DNA from: Trichobilharzia regenti
Taxonomy: Eukaryota; Platyhelminthes; Trematoda; Strigeidida; Schistosomatidae
Length of the DNA: 64,000 nucleotides
Direction of reading: 5' to 3'
NCBI GenBank assembly: GCA_944472135.2
Contig: OX235262.1
Coordinates: 168,205,509-168,269,508, forward strand
Made by a program: the position numbers and the translations under genes
Part shown: positions 31,741-41,559 of the stretch, one piece after another
Numbering within the stretch: position 1 is the first letter of the stretch
How the letters are laid out: every line of letters starts with the position of its first letter
Notes under the pieces: model-generated
Database searches by the model: none
What the model saw: the letters and a program-made list of their open reading frames with translations, nothing else
What the model was told of the DNA's origin: nothing

Positions 31741-32254
31741 TTATTTCTTGCGAAGGGTATGTGGCATTAAGTGTCAGTTTTACGTTCTTCCTGCTTATTA
31801 TTCTTATTCATTTGTATATCGATTCTATGGAAATCGATCGATGAAAAGCACACTTGTGCAAACACGTACACACAAATAGTGAACAAGAGTTCAGCTAGTA
31901 TGTTTACTATGCAAGGTTTAGAATACACATATATAAAAAGGAGCTGGGCATCTTATAGACATAAGATTTAGATATGTTTCCTTCGCACATTACACAAGCA
32001 TGCTTTGTTACGTCTTCTATGCTTAGTTGATTACTTTGAAACTGGATACACTTAATGGCGTCTGATCCACACAACGGTACAATGGTTAATGCTTTTACAG
32101 TTGTTATTAAAATAGATTTTCTTTTCAGGAGTTGATTTTGTAAAGATTTCAACGGTTTCAAGTTTTACAACGGAGCGACTGAAAGTCAGGAAGTACTAGA
32201 TGGCTGTTTTGCCCTACTTTTGAACTCTCAAGCAGTAAACCATTAAGTAAGCCA
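31741..32254. other. No gene recognised
   Basis: AT-rich, no convincing ORF or repeat match. Confidence 0.35.
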
Positions 32255-32815
32255 TCCGTTTGGATATCACTGGTTGACAGTCGCTCTAAAATTCACGAAT
32301 TGGTGGTAGTTATGTAACAACAGAAGACAAGGGCTAGCGAAACAGATCGTTTATTAAGGAAATCAACACGTATTTATAGATTTTCATGTACATTGTTATA
32401 GATTATTGTTAAAAGAAAAACACAGTCTTCTGACTGATTGTTTCTCACTGAAAGTTAATCTTGCATCTCTCTGTGGCTGTTTCTATAATGTCAGATCATC
32501 TATATGTTAACTGTATCCACCTACGCAGAGCCTTTATCCTCATTTTTCTCACGACCAATATTGGGGACATAAACATTGATGTAAATTACTGTCCACCGAT
32601 TTTGACTAACAGCCAGCTCTCACCACAGTTGGAATTCATGGGTCGGCTATTGGATCGGGTTCTAGTGGCTGACTGGTCTACGAGCATCCCTTGTAACCGG
32701 AAGGACCTTGGTTCCAAATGCTGCTGAGTTACAAACTATAAAGAAACAGCTGTCTAGTACTCCCTGTTGAATCCCAATGTTCGCCTAACTGATATCCATC
32801 CGTGGTCAAAGTATT
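32255..32815 (+). mobile_element. SINE3 interrupted by a candidate solo LTR
   Basis: The 5' part (gacagtcgctctaaaattca, cgaattggtggtagtta) ends at 32312. The element resumes at 32628 (ggaattcatgggtcggct, ctagtggctgactggtctac, ccctgttgaatcccaatg). The 315 bp in between are not part of other SINE3 copies. Confidence 0.65.
32313..32627. mobile_element. Candidate solo LTR (315 bp) in SINE3
   Basis: It starts TGTAACAAC and ends CACCACA (TG...CA), with gtta before and gttg after as a possible 4-bp target duplication with one mismatch. Internal features include tattgggg and (a)ataaa-like strings. It breaks SINE3 exactly. Size and ends fit a Ty3/gypsy-type solo LTR. No internal retroviral-type genes are present. 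Confidence 0.5.
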
Positions 32816-32944
32816 TTTACCATTGTACCAACTGATTTATATCCCCTGCTTCTCCAGCATAGCTACTCAAAATATTTCTGATAAATCCTTTACACAAGTA
32901 CTCACCCAGTCATTTAATAAATTCCATTTTGTCTATTTAATATA

Positions 32945-33300
32945 CATCAGATGGCCAGAAACGATCAGGAACAGGGGGTGATCTCTGGCAATGAGCGAAC
33001 CAACCCAGTAGGAACCAATCGTGCAGCAGATATGCAGGAACAAGTGGGGGTGGATTGGCCATGCTCTGAGAAAACCATCGAGTGACATCACACACCAAGT
33101 TTTCGAGTGAGACCTGATTGGGAAGTGGCGAGTTGTTCGTCAGTGTGAGGATGACACTGAGGAGGTCACGCGAACAGCAGATGGAAGCATATGGGCGGAC
33201 TTGGAGTCAGGTGAAAATGTTGGGGGAGAACCGAACGCAATGGAGACGTGCGACTTAAGCCGTATGTTTCTCTAGGAACTAAAGGAGATAATAATAATAA
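32945..33300 (+). pseudogene. RTE-type LINE, C-terminal end and tail
   Basis: It follows the RTE C-terminal order: gatggccagaaacgatcagg (compare 57600), gtgggggtggattggccatg, a ggtcacgcgaacagcag block, then gacttaagccgtatgtttc and (aat)n at 33285-33300. It is interrupted by stops. Confidence 0.65.
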
Positions 33301-33712
33301 TTACTATACATCTCCGGACGATAATACCGATTGCTGGTAATTTTTTTAACTGGAACTCACAGATCTTTTAATATTACTTTCACTACCAGGTAACTGTCAA
33401 ATAGTTGCTTCAACATTTTCGATCTTAACCTTTTCGGAAAAGCGATAATCGTTAGAATTCGAGAGAAATAATAAGTTCTAGCAGGATTCGAACTAAGCAA
33501 CTTTGTTTTAGCCAAACTGAAACAGTGATGCTTATTCACGGATAAGAAATGATTCCTTTCGCAATGAAGTCTTTTATTTTGTTGAGATTTCTTTAACAAA
33601 TTGCAGAATGACGATACAAGCAGAATAGGAACGAACACAAAAGAAATAAGATTTTCTCACAAAGAGAATTTTGTAAAAAAAAAGTGAGAAGAACTTTACA
33701 AATTATATGAAA
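33301..33712. other. 3' flank of the TAL exon copy; no separate gene
   Basis: A tttatt string near 33573 (AATAAA on the minus strand), about 140 bp after the stop at 33713, could be a polyadenylation signal for the exon at 33713-34046. Nothing else is recognised. Confidence 0.35.
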
Positions 33713-34046
33713 TTATGAATAATCTGGTGTCTTCCACACATTGAAACATAGTCCTTTCAACTTAAAATGAAATGCAGTACCAGGTTCATGGGAATAAGAA
33801 GCCCAAAATGATCCATTCAATATCCATACATGCCATGATCTACCAAATGTTGCGTCTAAAAATTCTTTCAGTCTTTTCGACAATAGTTTTGTATTATCAA
33901 CGCCTATATCTTCAATTAGCGATCTTGCCTCGTTGCTAACATTGATTTGTTGTGGCAGACTCATATCGCCTGCAATGTATTCAACATCTCTGCCAAGTTT
34001 AAAAATGGCTGGCTGTTGTTCAATTGTTATCCTTCTTTGTTTAATA
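33713..34046 (-). CDS. TAL-like terminal exon copy (dynein-light-chain domain)
   Basis: The minus strand has a 3' splice acceptor (ttctag) before 34046 and an open frame to TAA at 33713-33715. It reads IKQRRITIEQQPAIFKLGRD, then VEYIAGDMSLPQQINVSNEA, RSLIE and RLKEFLDATFGRSWHVWILN, ending FNVWKTPDYS. It is a paralogue of the exon at 37046-37397, with the same phase (one base completes the split codon). The dynein-light-chain signature (FG..WHV, then SHEP and FKLK) is well preserved. I found no EF-hand exons of its own between 34046 and 37046, so it is either an alternative last exon of the upstream gene or the end of a second gene whose first exons are missing or upstream. No stop or frameshift suggests decay. 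Confidence 0.75.
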
Positions 34047-34254
34047 CTAGAATTTGTTTGTTTTTAAATAAGAGAAAAAGAAAAGAATATCGACATAGAA
34101 ACGAAAAACAACTCTTCACTTATTATAAATATTTAATTGTAAAAATAAACAAAATAATAAGCGATGATGACGAAAGGGGAAATAAATTTTGTTCTTTTAA
34201 TTTTCAAGAGTTAGTTTTCGGGGATTTGATTTCTTCAAGTTTCCTCGCTGATTG

Positions 34255-34400
34255 ATATAGGCCTAGGCATCAACTGGGGCTCGAACCGAGAACCTCCTGA
34301 TTATAGATCAGGCTCATAGATCATTCAGCCAGTGGGACCCCGTTCATTGGCCAACCCGTGGATCCCAACTTCTACCGATTCTTCATGCATTTATTTCCGT
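34255..34400 (-). mobile_element. SINE3 fragment, minus strand
   Basis: It contains actggggctcgaaccgagaa, cctcctgattatagatcagg and ctcatagatcattcagccag, the reverse complement of the SINE3 tRNA-like part. Confidence 0.65.
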
Positions 34401-34424
34401 TGATGAATTCTAATGAAGCAAGAA

Positions 34425-34505
34425 CAACAGTGGTTTCCGCAAAATAATATGGCATAATTATTCCTTATTTCGTTGGCCTCTCATCAGCTCAGCTGCTTAC
34501 AGCCT
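34425..34505 (-). ncRNA. Hammerhead ribozyme, PLE-B type with 5-nt core insertion
   Basis: On the minus strand: gcag, C, TGAGC, TGATGA, gaggccaac, GAAA, a stem III and return strand. Compared with 6655-6720 there are five extra bases (duplication of gctga) between the first two core positions. The same insertion is in the plus-strand copy at 43202-43268. Confidence 0.6.
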
Positions 34506-34599
34506 AAATAAATTATTATTCTGCACAAACCACTACTATTCTTGCCATTATTTAAATTCTACCAATTCTTGAGTTTAGAACCACATCAAACCAACATCA

Positions 34600-34811
34600 T
34601 CAGTTAGTATCCGTCTCTGCTCCTAACCGTGTGTACGACTTCTCCCTAGAACTCCAGTCAACTTTATCCTGTAACCTGTAGTCACTCATGAACATGAAAT
34701 CGTCTTCTTTAACATCCCATAATATACATATGAATATGATTCGAAGAATATTCATATCGCGTTCTTTAATTTCATAAACAAATTCTTTTGTGTGTAAGTA
34801 ACCCGCTGGTA
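34600..34811 (-). other. Open stretch of unknown origin
   Basis: A 70-codon minus-strand frame (YEIKERDMNILRIIFICILW, then VKEDDFMFMSDYRL) has no family signature I recognise. It lies in the interval between the two TAL terminal exons, so a missed exon is possible, but no matching splice pair or EF-hand pattern is seen. It is most likely chance. Confidence 0.15.
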
Positions 34812-34978
34812 GAATATTTGCCAACCAGTCTTATGGTCTGGGTTCGATTCCTAACCGACGCACTTCTGAATCTCTCTTAGTTCCTTGAAAGAAAGTAAGG
34901 TCGTTTATGAGGTTAGAGACCGCAGTGCATAAAGTGCCACTGCTTTAAGCCCTATTTACCACTTGGAACGTAAGCTAA
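34812..34978 (+). mobile_element. SINE2, diverged copy
   Basis: It keeps tatggtctgggttcgattcc (B box), ccgacgcacttctgaatc and the 3' block tgctttaagccctatttacc. The first part of the tRNA head is missing. Confidence 0.55.
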
Positions 34979-35143
34979 CATATTTACACAATGATAATAC
35001 AGAGTTTACAAATACGTCTTGCATCTAAATGATAGGTGTGCCTAAGCCAGAAATGAGTAGAGCACTTTGTGAGTTAACTAGTTCATTATCGTCATCGTCA
35101 TTTAAAAAATATATATATTTGGATTTGAGAAGGGATACCCAGA

Positions 35144-35144
<1 letters not shown>

Positions 35145-35174
<30 letters not shown>

Positions 35175-35176
35175 GA
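35145..35176. repeat. (TA)n tract, target of PLE-A foldback
   Basis: A run of alternating ta directly abuts the left arm of the PLE-A insertion, and another short atatatat run follows its right end near 36101-36110. The element probably inserted into the tract. Confidence 0.7.
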
Positions 35177-35183
35177 AGACAGT

Positions 35184-35230
35184 TGCAGCGAAGAAAATTT
35201 TCTTTTCCGCGAAGTCACCAACTAGGCTGT
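35184..35230 (-). ncRNA. Hammerhead-like motif, PLE-A type (left arm)
   Basis: It is the inverted copy of the motif at 36025. The GAAA part reads GGAAAA and TGATGA reads TGGTGA, so this copy has core substitutions. Confidence 0.45.
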
Positions 35231-36024
35231 ACATTCGTGTATTTATATTGAATGGATGGGAATAATTTCCGGTCAAGGGGCAAATTAATAAAATTACTAT
35301 GAGGGATTAAAATGCGATAATATATGGGGGCGACGGATAAAACTCAAACAAAGTAGCATCATAATTATTAGGAAGATTTACATATTGTGCAGTTAGAGGG
35401 TTAGACATGTAGAAATAACAACAATAGACAGGATGTTTGGATATGAAAATATAATAGTGTAAACAGGGATTATGAAAAACTTAAAAATAACATGAATAAA
35501 CAGGAAATTTGGATAAGAAAGGCAGTGCAAGGGTTAAATTAATAGAATTACAATTAGGGCATAGCCGAGGAACTAGCCATTCAAAAGCTCAAACCCACGC
35601 TATGTATATAAAAGAAATACGTCCAACCCTTGTCCCTGCCATGGCCATCATAAACAGGTAATTTTTCTAATAGTGACTATTCCATTGACTTTCTTATTCA
35701 AACTTCCCACCTATTTTGTCATTTTATTATTTCTACATATAGAATTCCTGATTACATAAACAATTATTATTCGTCACAGTAGTTATGACCTCACTAGATT
35801 TTGTATCCAAGCATCCTGTCTATTGGTGTTATTTCTACATTTCCAACCTCCAATTGCACAATATGTCAATCTTCTCACTAATTATGATGCTACTTTGTTG
35901 AGTTTTATCCGTCGCCCCCATATATTATCGCATTTTAATCCCTCATAGTAATTTTATTAATTTGCCCCTTGACCGGAAATTATTCCGCAACATTCCTACT
36001 TAATTATTATAAATACGCGAATGT

Positions 36025-36072
36025 ACAGCCTAGTTGATGACTTCGCCGAAAAAGAAATTTTCTTCGCTGCAA
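36025..36072 (+). ncRNA. Hammerhead-like motif, PLE-A type (right arm)
   Basis: cagc, C, TAGT, TGATGA, cttcgcc, GAAA, the hairpin aagaaattttctt, C and gctg. The outer stem and hairpin pair fully. It sits about 390 bp after the endonuclease stop. Confidence 0.5.
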
Positions 36073-36124
36073 CTGTCTTTTTATTATTCCGTATGATTCC
36101 GTGATATATATATATTCAAACATT

Positions 36125-36410
36125 GGTTTTGAGCTGACATAAGTCCCTGAAAAACCTGCAGGGACTACTGGACAGCTGTTACGTCCTAGTTGGGGACTCT
36201 TCAGAAGTACGCACCCACCTGGGTTCGAACCCAAGACCTTCTGGTTACAAAGTCAGCGAGCTCGTAGACCACTGAGCCACTGGGACCCGATCCACTGGCT
36301 CGCATTGTACCAGAAGGTTCTTGGTTCGAACCCTAGTGGTGCGTGCATACTGCCAAATAGTTCCAAAACTAGGCTGACGAAACAGCTAGTGGGAAGCCGT
36401 GACCAGTAGA
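36125..36410. mobile_element. SINE3 inverted pair
   Basis: 36145-36290 is minus strand (ctactggacagctgttacgt, gggttcgaacccaagacctt, ctcgtagaccactgagccac). 36285-36410 is plus strand (ccagaaggttcttggttcga, ttccaaaactaggctgacga). Confidence 0.65.
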
Positions 36411-36489
36411 TTATAGCAGGTTGAAGATGAGGCAGCAGCTCATCGAAGAAGACTTTGCGAAATGGTCGCACTATGTCGTTAATTAGCAG

Positions 36490-36640
36490 AAGTTGGAATT
36501 CATCCACTGACTGACCACTGAATCGGGTCCCAGTGTCTCAATGGTCTATAAGCTCGCTCACCTTGTAACCAGAAGGTCCTGGGTTCGAACCGTGGTGAGT
36601 GGGTACTACTTAAGAGTCCCAAGCTAGGCTATATATATAT
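36490..36640 (+). mobile_element. SINE3 fragment
   Basis: It has gaatcgggtcccagtgtctc, aatggtctataagctcgctc, agaaggtcctgggttcgaac and gagtcccaagctaggc, then passes into an (ta)n run. Confidence 0.7.
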
Positions 36641-37045
36641 ATATCGTATAAATTTGTCGGTAATCCGCCTACTCTGAAGTCACTCATTGTTGTACAGTCT
36701 GGATAAAGACGCCTTTCTTGAATCCACCCACATACTACTCACAAATTAAAAAAAATACTGCTACCATTACTAATAATAATCTGACTTCTTTTATCATAAT
36801 AAATAAAAACAAACAAACTGTTTACATCTAATTATCTAATTTGAATCAATTTCAAAATGATCATAGCATTTCTTTTGTTGTTTTTTTTATTGTGATGAAC
36901 AGAGAGAGTTATTAGAAAAAAAAATTGTTTTACTAATTAAAGATAAAAGGCTGGCGCAAAGTTAATAATGCAAACAAAACAAGACACAGAGAAGCAGAAG
37001 AAAACAAGGAAATGGTTTTCTTTTCTGATGCATAAATTTTAAGTT
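36641..37045 (-). other. 3' flank of the TAL gene
   Basis: AT-rich. A ttttatt at about 36886-36892 (AATAAAA on the minus strand), about 155 bp past the stop, is a candidate polyadenylation signal. No other feature seen. Confidence 0.4.
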
Positions 37046-37397
37046 TTAATTATATTTGAACATATAATTTTCTGGTGTTTTCCAAACTGAAATTAAATAC
37101 TGTTTCAATTTAAACTGGAAGGCAGTCTCAGCTTCATATTCATAAGCGCATGAATAAGAACTGAGACCTATCATAACATGCCATGATGGACCAAATAGAC
37201 TATCTAAAAACTTTTTAAGTTTTGCAGCAATATCTAACACATTGTCTTTTTTGCCATACTCTTCTATCAGTGATCTGGCCTCATTGCTAACATTGATTTG
37301 TTCTGGTAAACTCATGTCACCTGCAATGTATTCAACATCTTTGCCAAGTTTAAAATATCCTGATTGTTGCTGGATTGTAATCCGTCTTTGTTGTTCA
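37046..37397 (-). CDS. TAL gene, terminal exon (dynein-light-chain domain)
   Basis: The acceptor tacag precedes 37397. One base completes the phenylalanine codon split at the exon 2 donor. The frame reads EQQRRITIQQQSGYFKLGKD, VEYIAGDMSLPEQINVSNEA, RSLIEEYGKKDN, KLKKFLDSLFGPSWHVMIGL, then FQFKLKQYLISVWKTPEN to TAA at 37046-37048. In TAL proteins this C-terminal dynein-light-chain-like domain follows paired EF-hands. The proteins are tegument-associated in schistosomes. Complete product: 39 + 29 + 1 + 116 = 185 residues, close to the family's usual length of about 190. Confidence 0.85.
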
Positions 37398-37449
37398 CTG
37401 TAATGAATATATTTAGAAAAGAAAGAAATAATAATTGAAATTGTTTTTT

Positions 37450-37690
37450 TTCTCGCGTATATGATACAGCGGTTAGGGTGCTCGCTGACCATTCACATGG
37501 TCCGGGGTTCGATCCCCCGCCACGGACGCACTCCTTTACCTCGCCAAGCCAGAAATAATGCTGGTAAAGAGGAAAGGTTGGGAATGAGGCTGGCTAGCAA
37601 CCCCATCCTATAAAAATAAACACTGCTAGAGAAACTTCAAGCTACTAGCTTGAAGCCCTATGTTCCACTGGGGAACGTGAAGGAGACAAA
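37450..37690 (+). mobile_element. SINE2 in intron 2 of the TAL gene
   Basis: tgatacagcggttagggtgc and ggtccggggttcgatccccc give good A and B boxes. The body has cctttacctcgccaagccag and the end cttgaagccctatgttccac. It is antisense to the host gene. Confidence 0.8.
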
Positions 37691-38299
37691 AAACTATGAA
37701 GAGAGAAAGTGAAGGTTTACTCACTCACTGTGTGTTAGATGTTGTTGAAAGTGGAAAGTGAAAAATTAATATGCCCGGATGACAATCCTTCTAACTACTA
37801 ATGATTATGTAGACAAGCTTGAATGAATCTATGTTGGAAATAGATAATACCCCTCCCTATCTGTGCTGTGAAAATGCGCCGAAAGTTCTCAACGCTTAGG
37901 TCGCGTTTCTCTATAAGTGTTATCTGATTCTGCCTACCATCTAATAGCTCTAGTTCTACGGTATTCCTTGTTATGGTGTTTTTTATCTGTTGAAGTGTGT
38001 CTGTTCATTTCTTCTCATATCTGAAATGATGAAGGTTGCTTTAAGATCAAAGTATGGAAAAAAATAAATCGATACGAATATCTCAAAGTACTTCAAGACG
38101 GTCGAGGAAGAAGACGAAGAAGAAAAAGGACAGAAGGAGAAAGAAATAGTCTGTTCAGCGGTAGGGGAAAGTTCTACCAGGAATATTTCAAATAGATTCT
38201 ACCTCAGATGTCAAGAAAAAGAAAGGATGTGACACAGTATGTTAGTTAATGCTCGATTGTTCAAGTTAATAGTTAATCGTAATAAACTTTAAAACTTAC
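37691..38299 (-). other. TAL intron 2, upstream part
   Basis: Intron sequence with a purine-rich patch at 38100-38160 (gaagaagacgaagaagaaa). The exon 2 donor gtaagt lies at 38294-38299 on the minus strand. No other feature. Confidence 0.5.
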
Positions 38300-38388
38300 A
38301 ATTCTTCTTTCGCGATACCCAAAACTTCCAAAAATCTATTCAGCGTTATTTGATGCGTCCTTTCCTCGGTGAATAACTTTTCCCATCT
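38300..38388 (-). CDS. TAL gene, exon 2 (second EF-hand region)
   Basis: An 89-nt exon between acceptor tttag (38389-38393) and donor gtaagt (38294-38299). It reads RWEKLFTEERTHQITLNRFL then EVLGIAKEE and two bases of the next codon. The I-T-L...F..VLG pattern is the second half of an EF-hand. The loop lacks a full set of acidic calcium ligands (TEERTHQIT), so this site is probably degenerate, as is usual for the second EF-hand in many TALs. Confidence 0.8.
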
Positions 38389-38509
38389 CTAAATCAATAT
38401 CAGAACACAGAAGAATAAGAATAGAAGGTAATTTCAGGAAATATTTCATGCAAAACTGTGATGGAAAATTTGTCTGGAAAATCCTTCACAAACAATCTAA
38501 TCACAATTT

Positions 38510-38960
38510 AATTGAATTTTAGATTTTTCCGTCGATTGATTGGACCGAAGTGCTCAGTCTCAGGTTGACGTGTCGACTTTTTGTGCAGGTGCTTCGACGA
38601 TGTCTGGGCATGTCATTAGAACTTAATTGGTGGATGGTGACTAGCAGTGGAATCCAGGATAATGCGCACTTCGTCTTATTTGGGTCCAATCAGTCAATGG
38701 GAAAATCTAAAATTCAATCAAATAATTAATATGAACTGTTGTACAAGAGGTGGCTCTCTTGGCCCAATGGGTCTAGTGGGTAACGCTTTGACGTTTCAAA
38801 CTATGGGCACTGTGTTCGAGCCCGGTGGAAACATCATCACTCAATGACTGGAGAATGCAGGTACATCAAGATGACGAGTCCCAAATAGGGGGAAATGCGC
38901 GTTATCCTGGATTCCACTGATAGTCACCATTCAGCAGTTAAAATCTAATCACAATATTTA
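38510..38960 (+). mobile_element. Sm-alpha-like hammerhead SINE (in TAL intron 1)
   Basis: The unit has a flank with gatttttccgtcgattgatt, gcaggtgcttcgacgatgtc and tggatggtgactagcagtgg, a tRNA-related pol III head at 38746-38828 (ctcttggcccaatgggtcta, ggcactgtgttcgagcccgg) and a hammerhead at 38858-38920. The combination of tRNA-like head and hammerhead defines Sm-alpha-type elements in schistosomes. A truncated inverted hammerhead remnant lies at 38645-38685. Confidence 0.75.
38858..38920 (+). ncRNA. Hammerhead ribozyme of Sm-alpha-like element
   Basis: The order is gcaggtacatcaag, ATGACGA, gtcccaaataggg, GGAAA, tgcgcgttatc as short stem III plus site, and ctggattccactg as stem I return. 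The first core base is A where C is required. The ATC cleavage triplet is kept. It is probably inactive or weak. Confidence 0.6.
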
Positions 38961-38964
38961 TACT

Positions 38965-39480
38965 TATTTGGATGTTTCGCCTAACTTTGTAATTATTATT
39001 GTCCCGTATTCTTCTAGGCTATAGATCATTGTTCCGACGTTTGCATATCATTTGCTGATTTGATCCTCACGATTTGACTTTCTCACTTTTTTCAATCTCT
39101 AACTTTAATTCTTCTTCTGTTTATGATTTTGTCAAGATATTGATAGTGTGTTTGTTGTTTGACAATATGATGTTGTTTGAGTGCATCAAGGTCATTCTGA
39201 TCTTCGAGTGTCTGGCGTTGGCGGGAAGGGGTCATTGTTTTCGTGTATGATCCCTGTCGACAGAGTTTTGATCCTATCAAGATGGGAGTATTCTACTTGA
39301 TTCCCAAGTACTTATTACGATCAAATTTTAGTGAACAAATTTTATTCTGCAGTACTTGTCTTGTACTCAGAAAATTAGCTGAACTGTATAGCTAATGACA
39401 CTGTTGAGGTAAATTTGATTTTTTTTAAATGTTATTATTGTTGAGTAGAACCACATGGATCCTTTTGTTGTCCTTCAGGT
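38965..39480 (+). repeat. R5 repeat copy
   Basis: Blocks shared with 47090-47530: ttggatgtttcgcctaactt, atttgctgatttgatcctca, gagttttgatcctatcaag, cttgtcttgtactcag, cactgttgaggtaaatttga. The minus strand has a 62-codon open stretch with no known domain. Confidence 0.6.
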
Positions 39481-41220
39481 GTTTTGTGATTGTGCGTTTC
39501 TCAAATAAGTTTCAGACAGCTATCTAGGAGAACAAAAAGATCAGTCCTCTGGAGCGAGACCAAAATGAGTCCATTTTTAGTGGTTACCTTTGTTCAATGA
39601 GTTGCCTTTGAGAACTTTGTTATAAAATAATAATAATATATTGGTGACACGTGATCTAATAAATCGATAGAGCTAAGTAGATGGAAAACACAATATCACA
39701 ATGATCAGGAGTATTCAGTCGAATAATTTTAATTACACACAAAATTATTGTCTAACTAAACAGTACAAATTATGCATAAATACATTTTTTATGATTCAGT
39801 TTTAAAAATTGATCTTTAAATGATTATTATTTATTGATTTTCTGAAATAAAACTTTTAAAAATATGTTGTAATGAATAAAGTGACGTTAATGTTTGATGA
39901 ACTGAGAATACAAGTGAATAATTTACTAATTCCGTGCTGAAAATAGTGTTGATATTTCTTTGGAAAATTATCATTCAGCCTGAGGAGGTGTTCCACTTAA
40001 CATCTGGTAACTGAAATGTTTTTAATTCAGTTTTATTATCTAGTAGCAGCATAAGGGATTCTTTGTCACAAGTTGGTTAATATGGTGGTATAGTTTAACG
40101 CCAAGGTAATAATAATAATAATAATAATATATTTGTGATTCACAAGCAGAAAATAGAGTTTAAATGAAATATAAATGATGTAAAAGTGTACTTCTCTCTT
40201 CCTGGAGGAGAGGAGAAGAGTGCAGAACAATAATACTGAGGGGTATTGGTGTCAGTTCACACGAGGAGACTGACTCAAATGACTCAAAAGGAAATACTCA
40301 GGATACTCAACTTCGTTAATACGCTCATGATCTGATTGTCTCCTTGCCAGTTGTGTCACGATCTGACTGCTCAAAACTGATCGAATAACTTTTTGACAAG
40401 CATAAACTAGTGAGTGGTTCAAGCTAAATAGCCACACGTTGAATCCCTCCACATGTTGGACAGTTAACTTCACCTACACACATAAACGTGATCTGCGCGA
40501 AAATGATTAATTCACACGATACTTCTAGTGTAGAGGGCACTGAAATGGAAACTAAGTCAAGCAGTAAATACCTCTGACATTTCTTCGTCATCCCACATCT
40601 TGCCGATTTCTAAGAAAATGTTCCATCTAACCTACACTACACTAAGGAGTTGAGACAATCAGGTATGCGTCCTTCAATCTCTACTTTTACAATTTGTTAA
40701 CTTTTGAATCTTACCTAGTGTAATTTATTGCTCCCCCCCTCCTTAGTTTGTTCTGGACTACACACAAAGGAATATTTCACATTTCGAGGGCTATAAAAGG
40801 TTGTCAGTAGGACAAGTAGTGCGCCACTAAGTCACCCGGTTACTAGTGTAGTTGCCAGACGCATGAGATCATGTGATAAATGCTCCAAAATCGACATTGA
40901 ATGACTTTCAACAATGTCTCTATTCAAAACTATCGATGATGTTAGAGATAGTATTAAGCCTGAAACCTATAGCTTACTATGTAATTAGTGAAATAAGTGG
41001 CTCTTTGGACTTTTGAATTTATTGTTACAGCTAATAACCGAAAATTCCTATTATCATTTTTGGTTACCTATACCTTGTAATATATACATATACATATATA
41101 TTCTTAATATGCCCGAACATGAACAGTGTAATGATGTGTGGTTGTAGCCAGTTCTGATTAATCCTGTTCTATAAGTGAATAGAAGGTGTTTCCAATTCAG
41201 ATAAAGTAATAACAATTTGT
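39481..41220. other. TAL intron 1: no further gene; (AAT)n at about 40108-40130
   Basis: AT-rich intron sequence. The only pattern is a short aat tract. A spurious 73-codon minus frame at 40252-40473 has no recognisable motif. Confidence 0.4.
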
Positions 41221-41224
41221 TTGA

Positions 41225-41388
41225 CTCCAAAAAACAGTACTTATTTTATACAGCGTGGAATTCTCAGCATATACTACCAAAGTGAATCTAATTTGCTCAG
41301 AAATACAAATTAATAATAATAACAACTTATTTTGGCATTAGTAGTACCGATAACATCATAAATGTTCAAAAAGTATACAATGATGATA
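41225..41388 (-). pseudogene. CR1/jockey-like LINE 3' tail (left of PLE-E)
   Basis: aaaacagtacttattttata and cgtggaattctcagcatata match the LINE tail at 27055-27110 and 19545-19600. The coding remnant continues at 42328 after PLE-E. Confidence 0.6.
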
Positions 41389-41425
41389 ATGAAAAAATAA
41401 TATTTCGATAGAGAAAGAAACACCA

Positions 41426-41485
41426 GATTTGTAGTATAAAATGATGCTATCATTCCATTTCACAGGCTCTCATCAGCTGCATACC
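41426..41485 (-). ncRNA. Hammerhead ribozyme in PLE-E left arm
   Basis: Minus strand: gcag CTGATGA gagcctgt GAAA, then a stem III (atggaatgat...atcattt) and a tactac return strand. The core is intact, but the return strand of stem I (tac instead of ctgc) is mutated. Confidence 0.6.
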
Positions 41486-41559
41486 ACTATCTGAAATTAC
41501 AATGGTTATAAATATAAATATATATATAAGTATAATACAGCACTACATGTTCTATAAGC

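Larger units (their letters stand above)
35177..36105. mobile_element. PLE-A foldback: inverted pseudo-LTR arms without the main ORF
   Basis: 35177-35556 is the reverse complement of most of 35650-36080. The right arm starts within the last codons of the PLE-A endonuclease (GIAEELAIQKLKPTLC at about 35560-35615), then carries the 3' untranslated region and motif. The left arm lacks the coding piece. The right end extends about 30 nt beyond the pairing (ttccgtatgattccgtgat). Both ends are bordered by (AT)n. It is an ORF-less relative of the 16500-18150 copy. Confidence 0.8.

Noticed and set aside
34600..34824. Additional TAL exon between the two terminal exons
   Set aside because: The frame shows no EF-hand loop and no dynein-light-chain signature, and I could not identify a phase-compatible splice pair.
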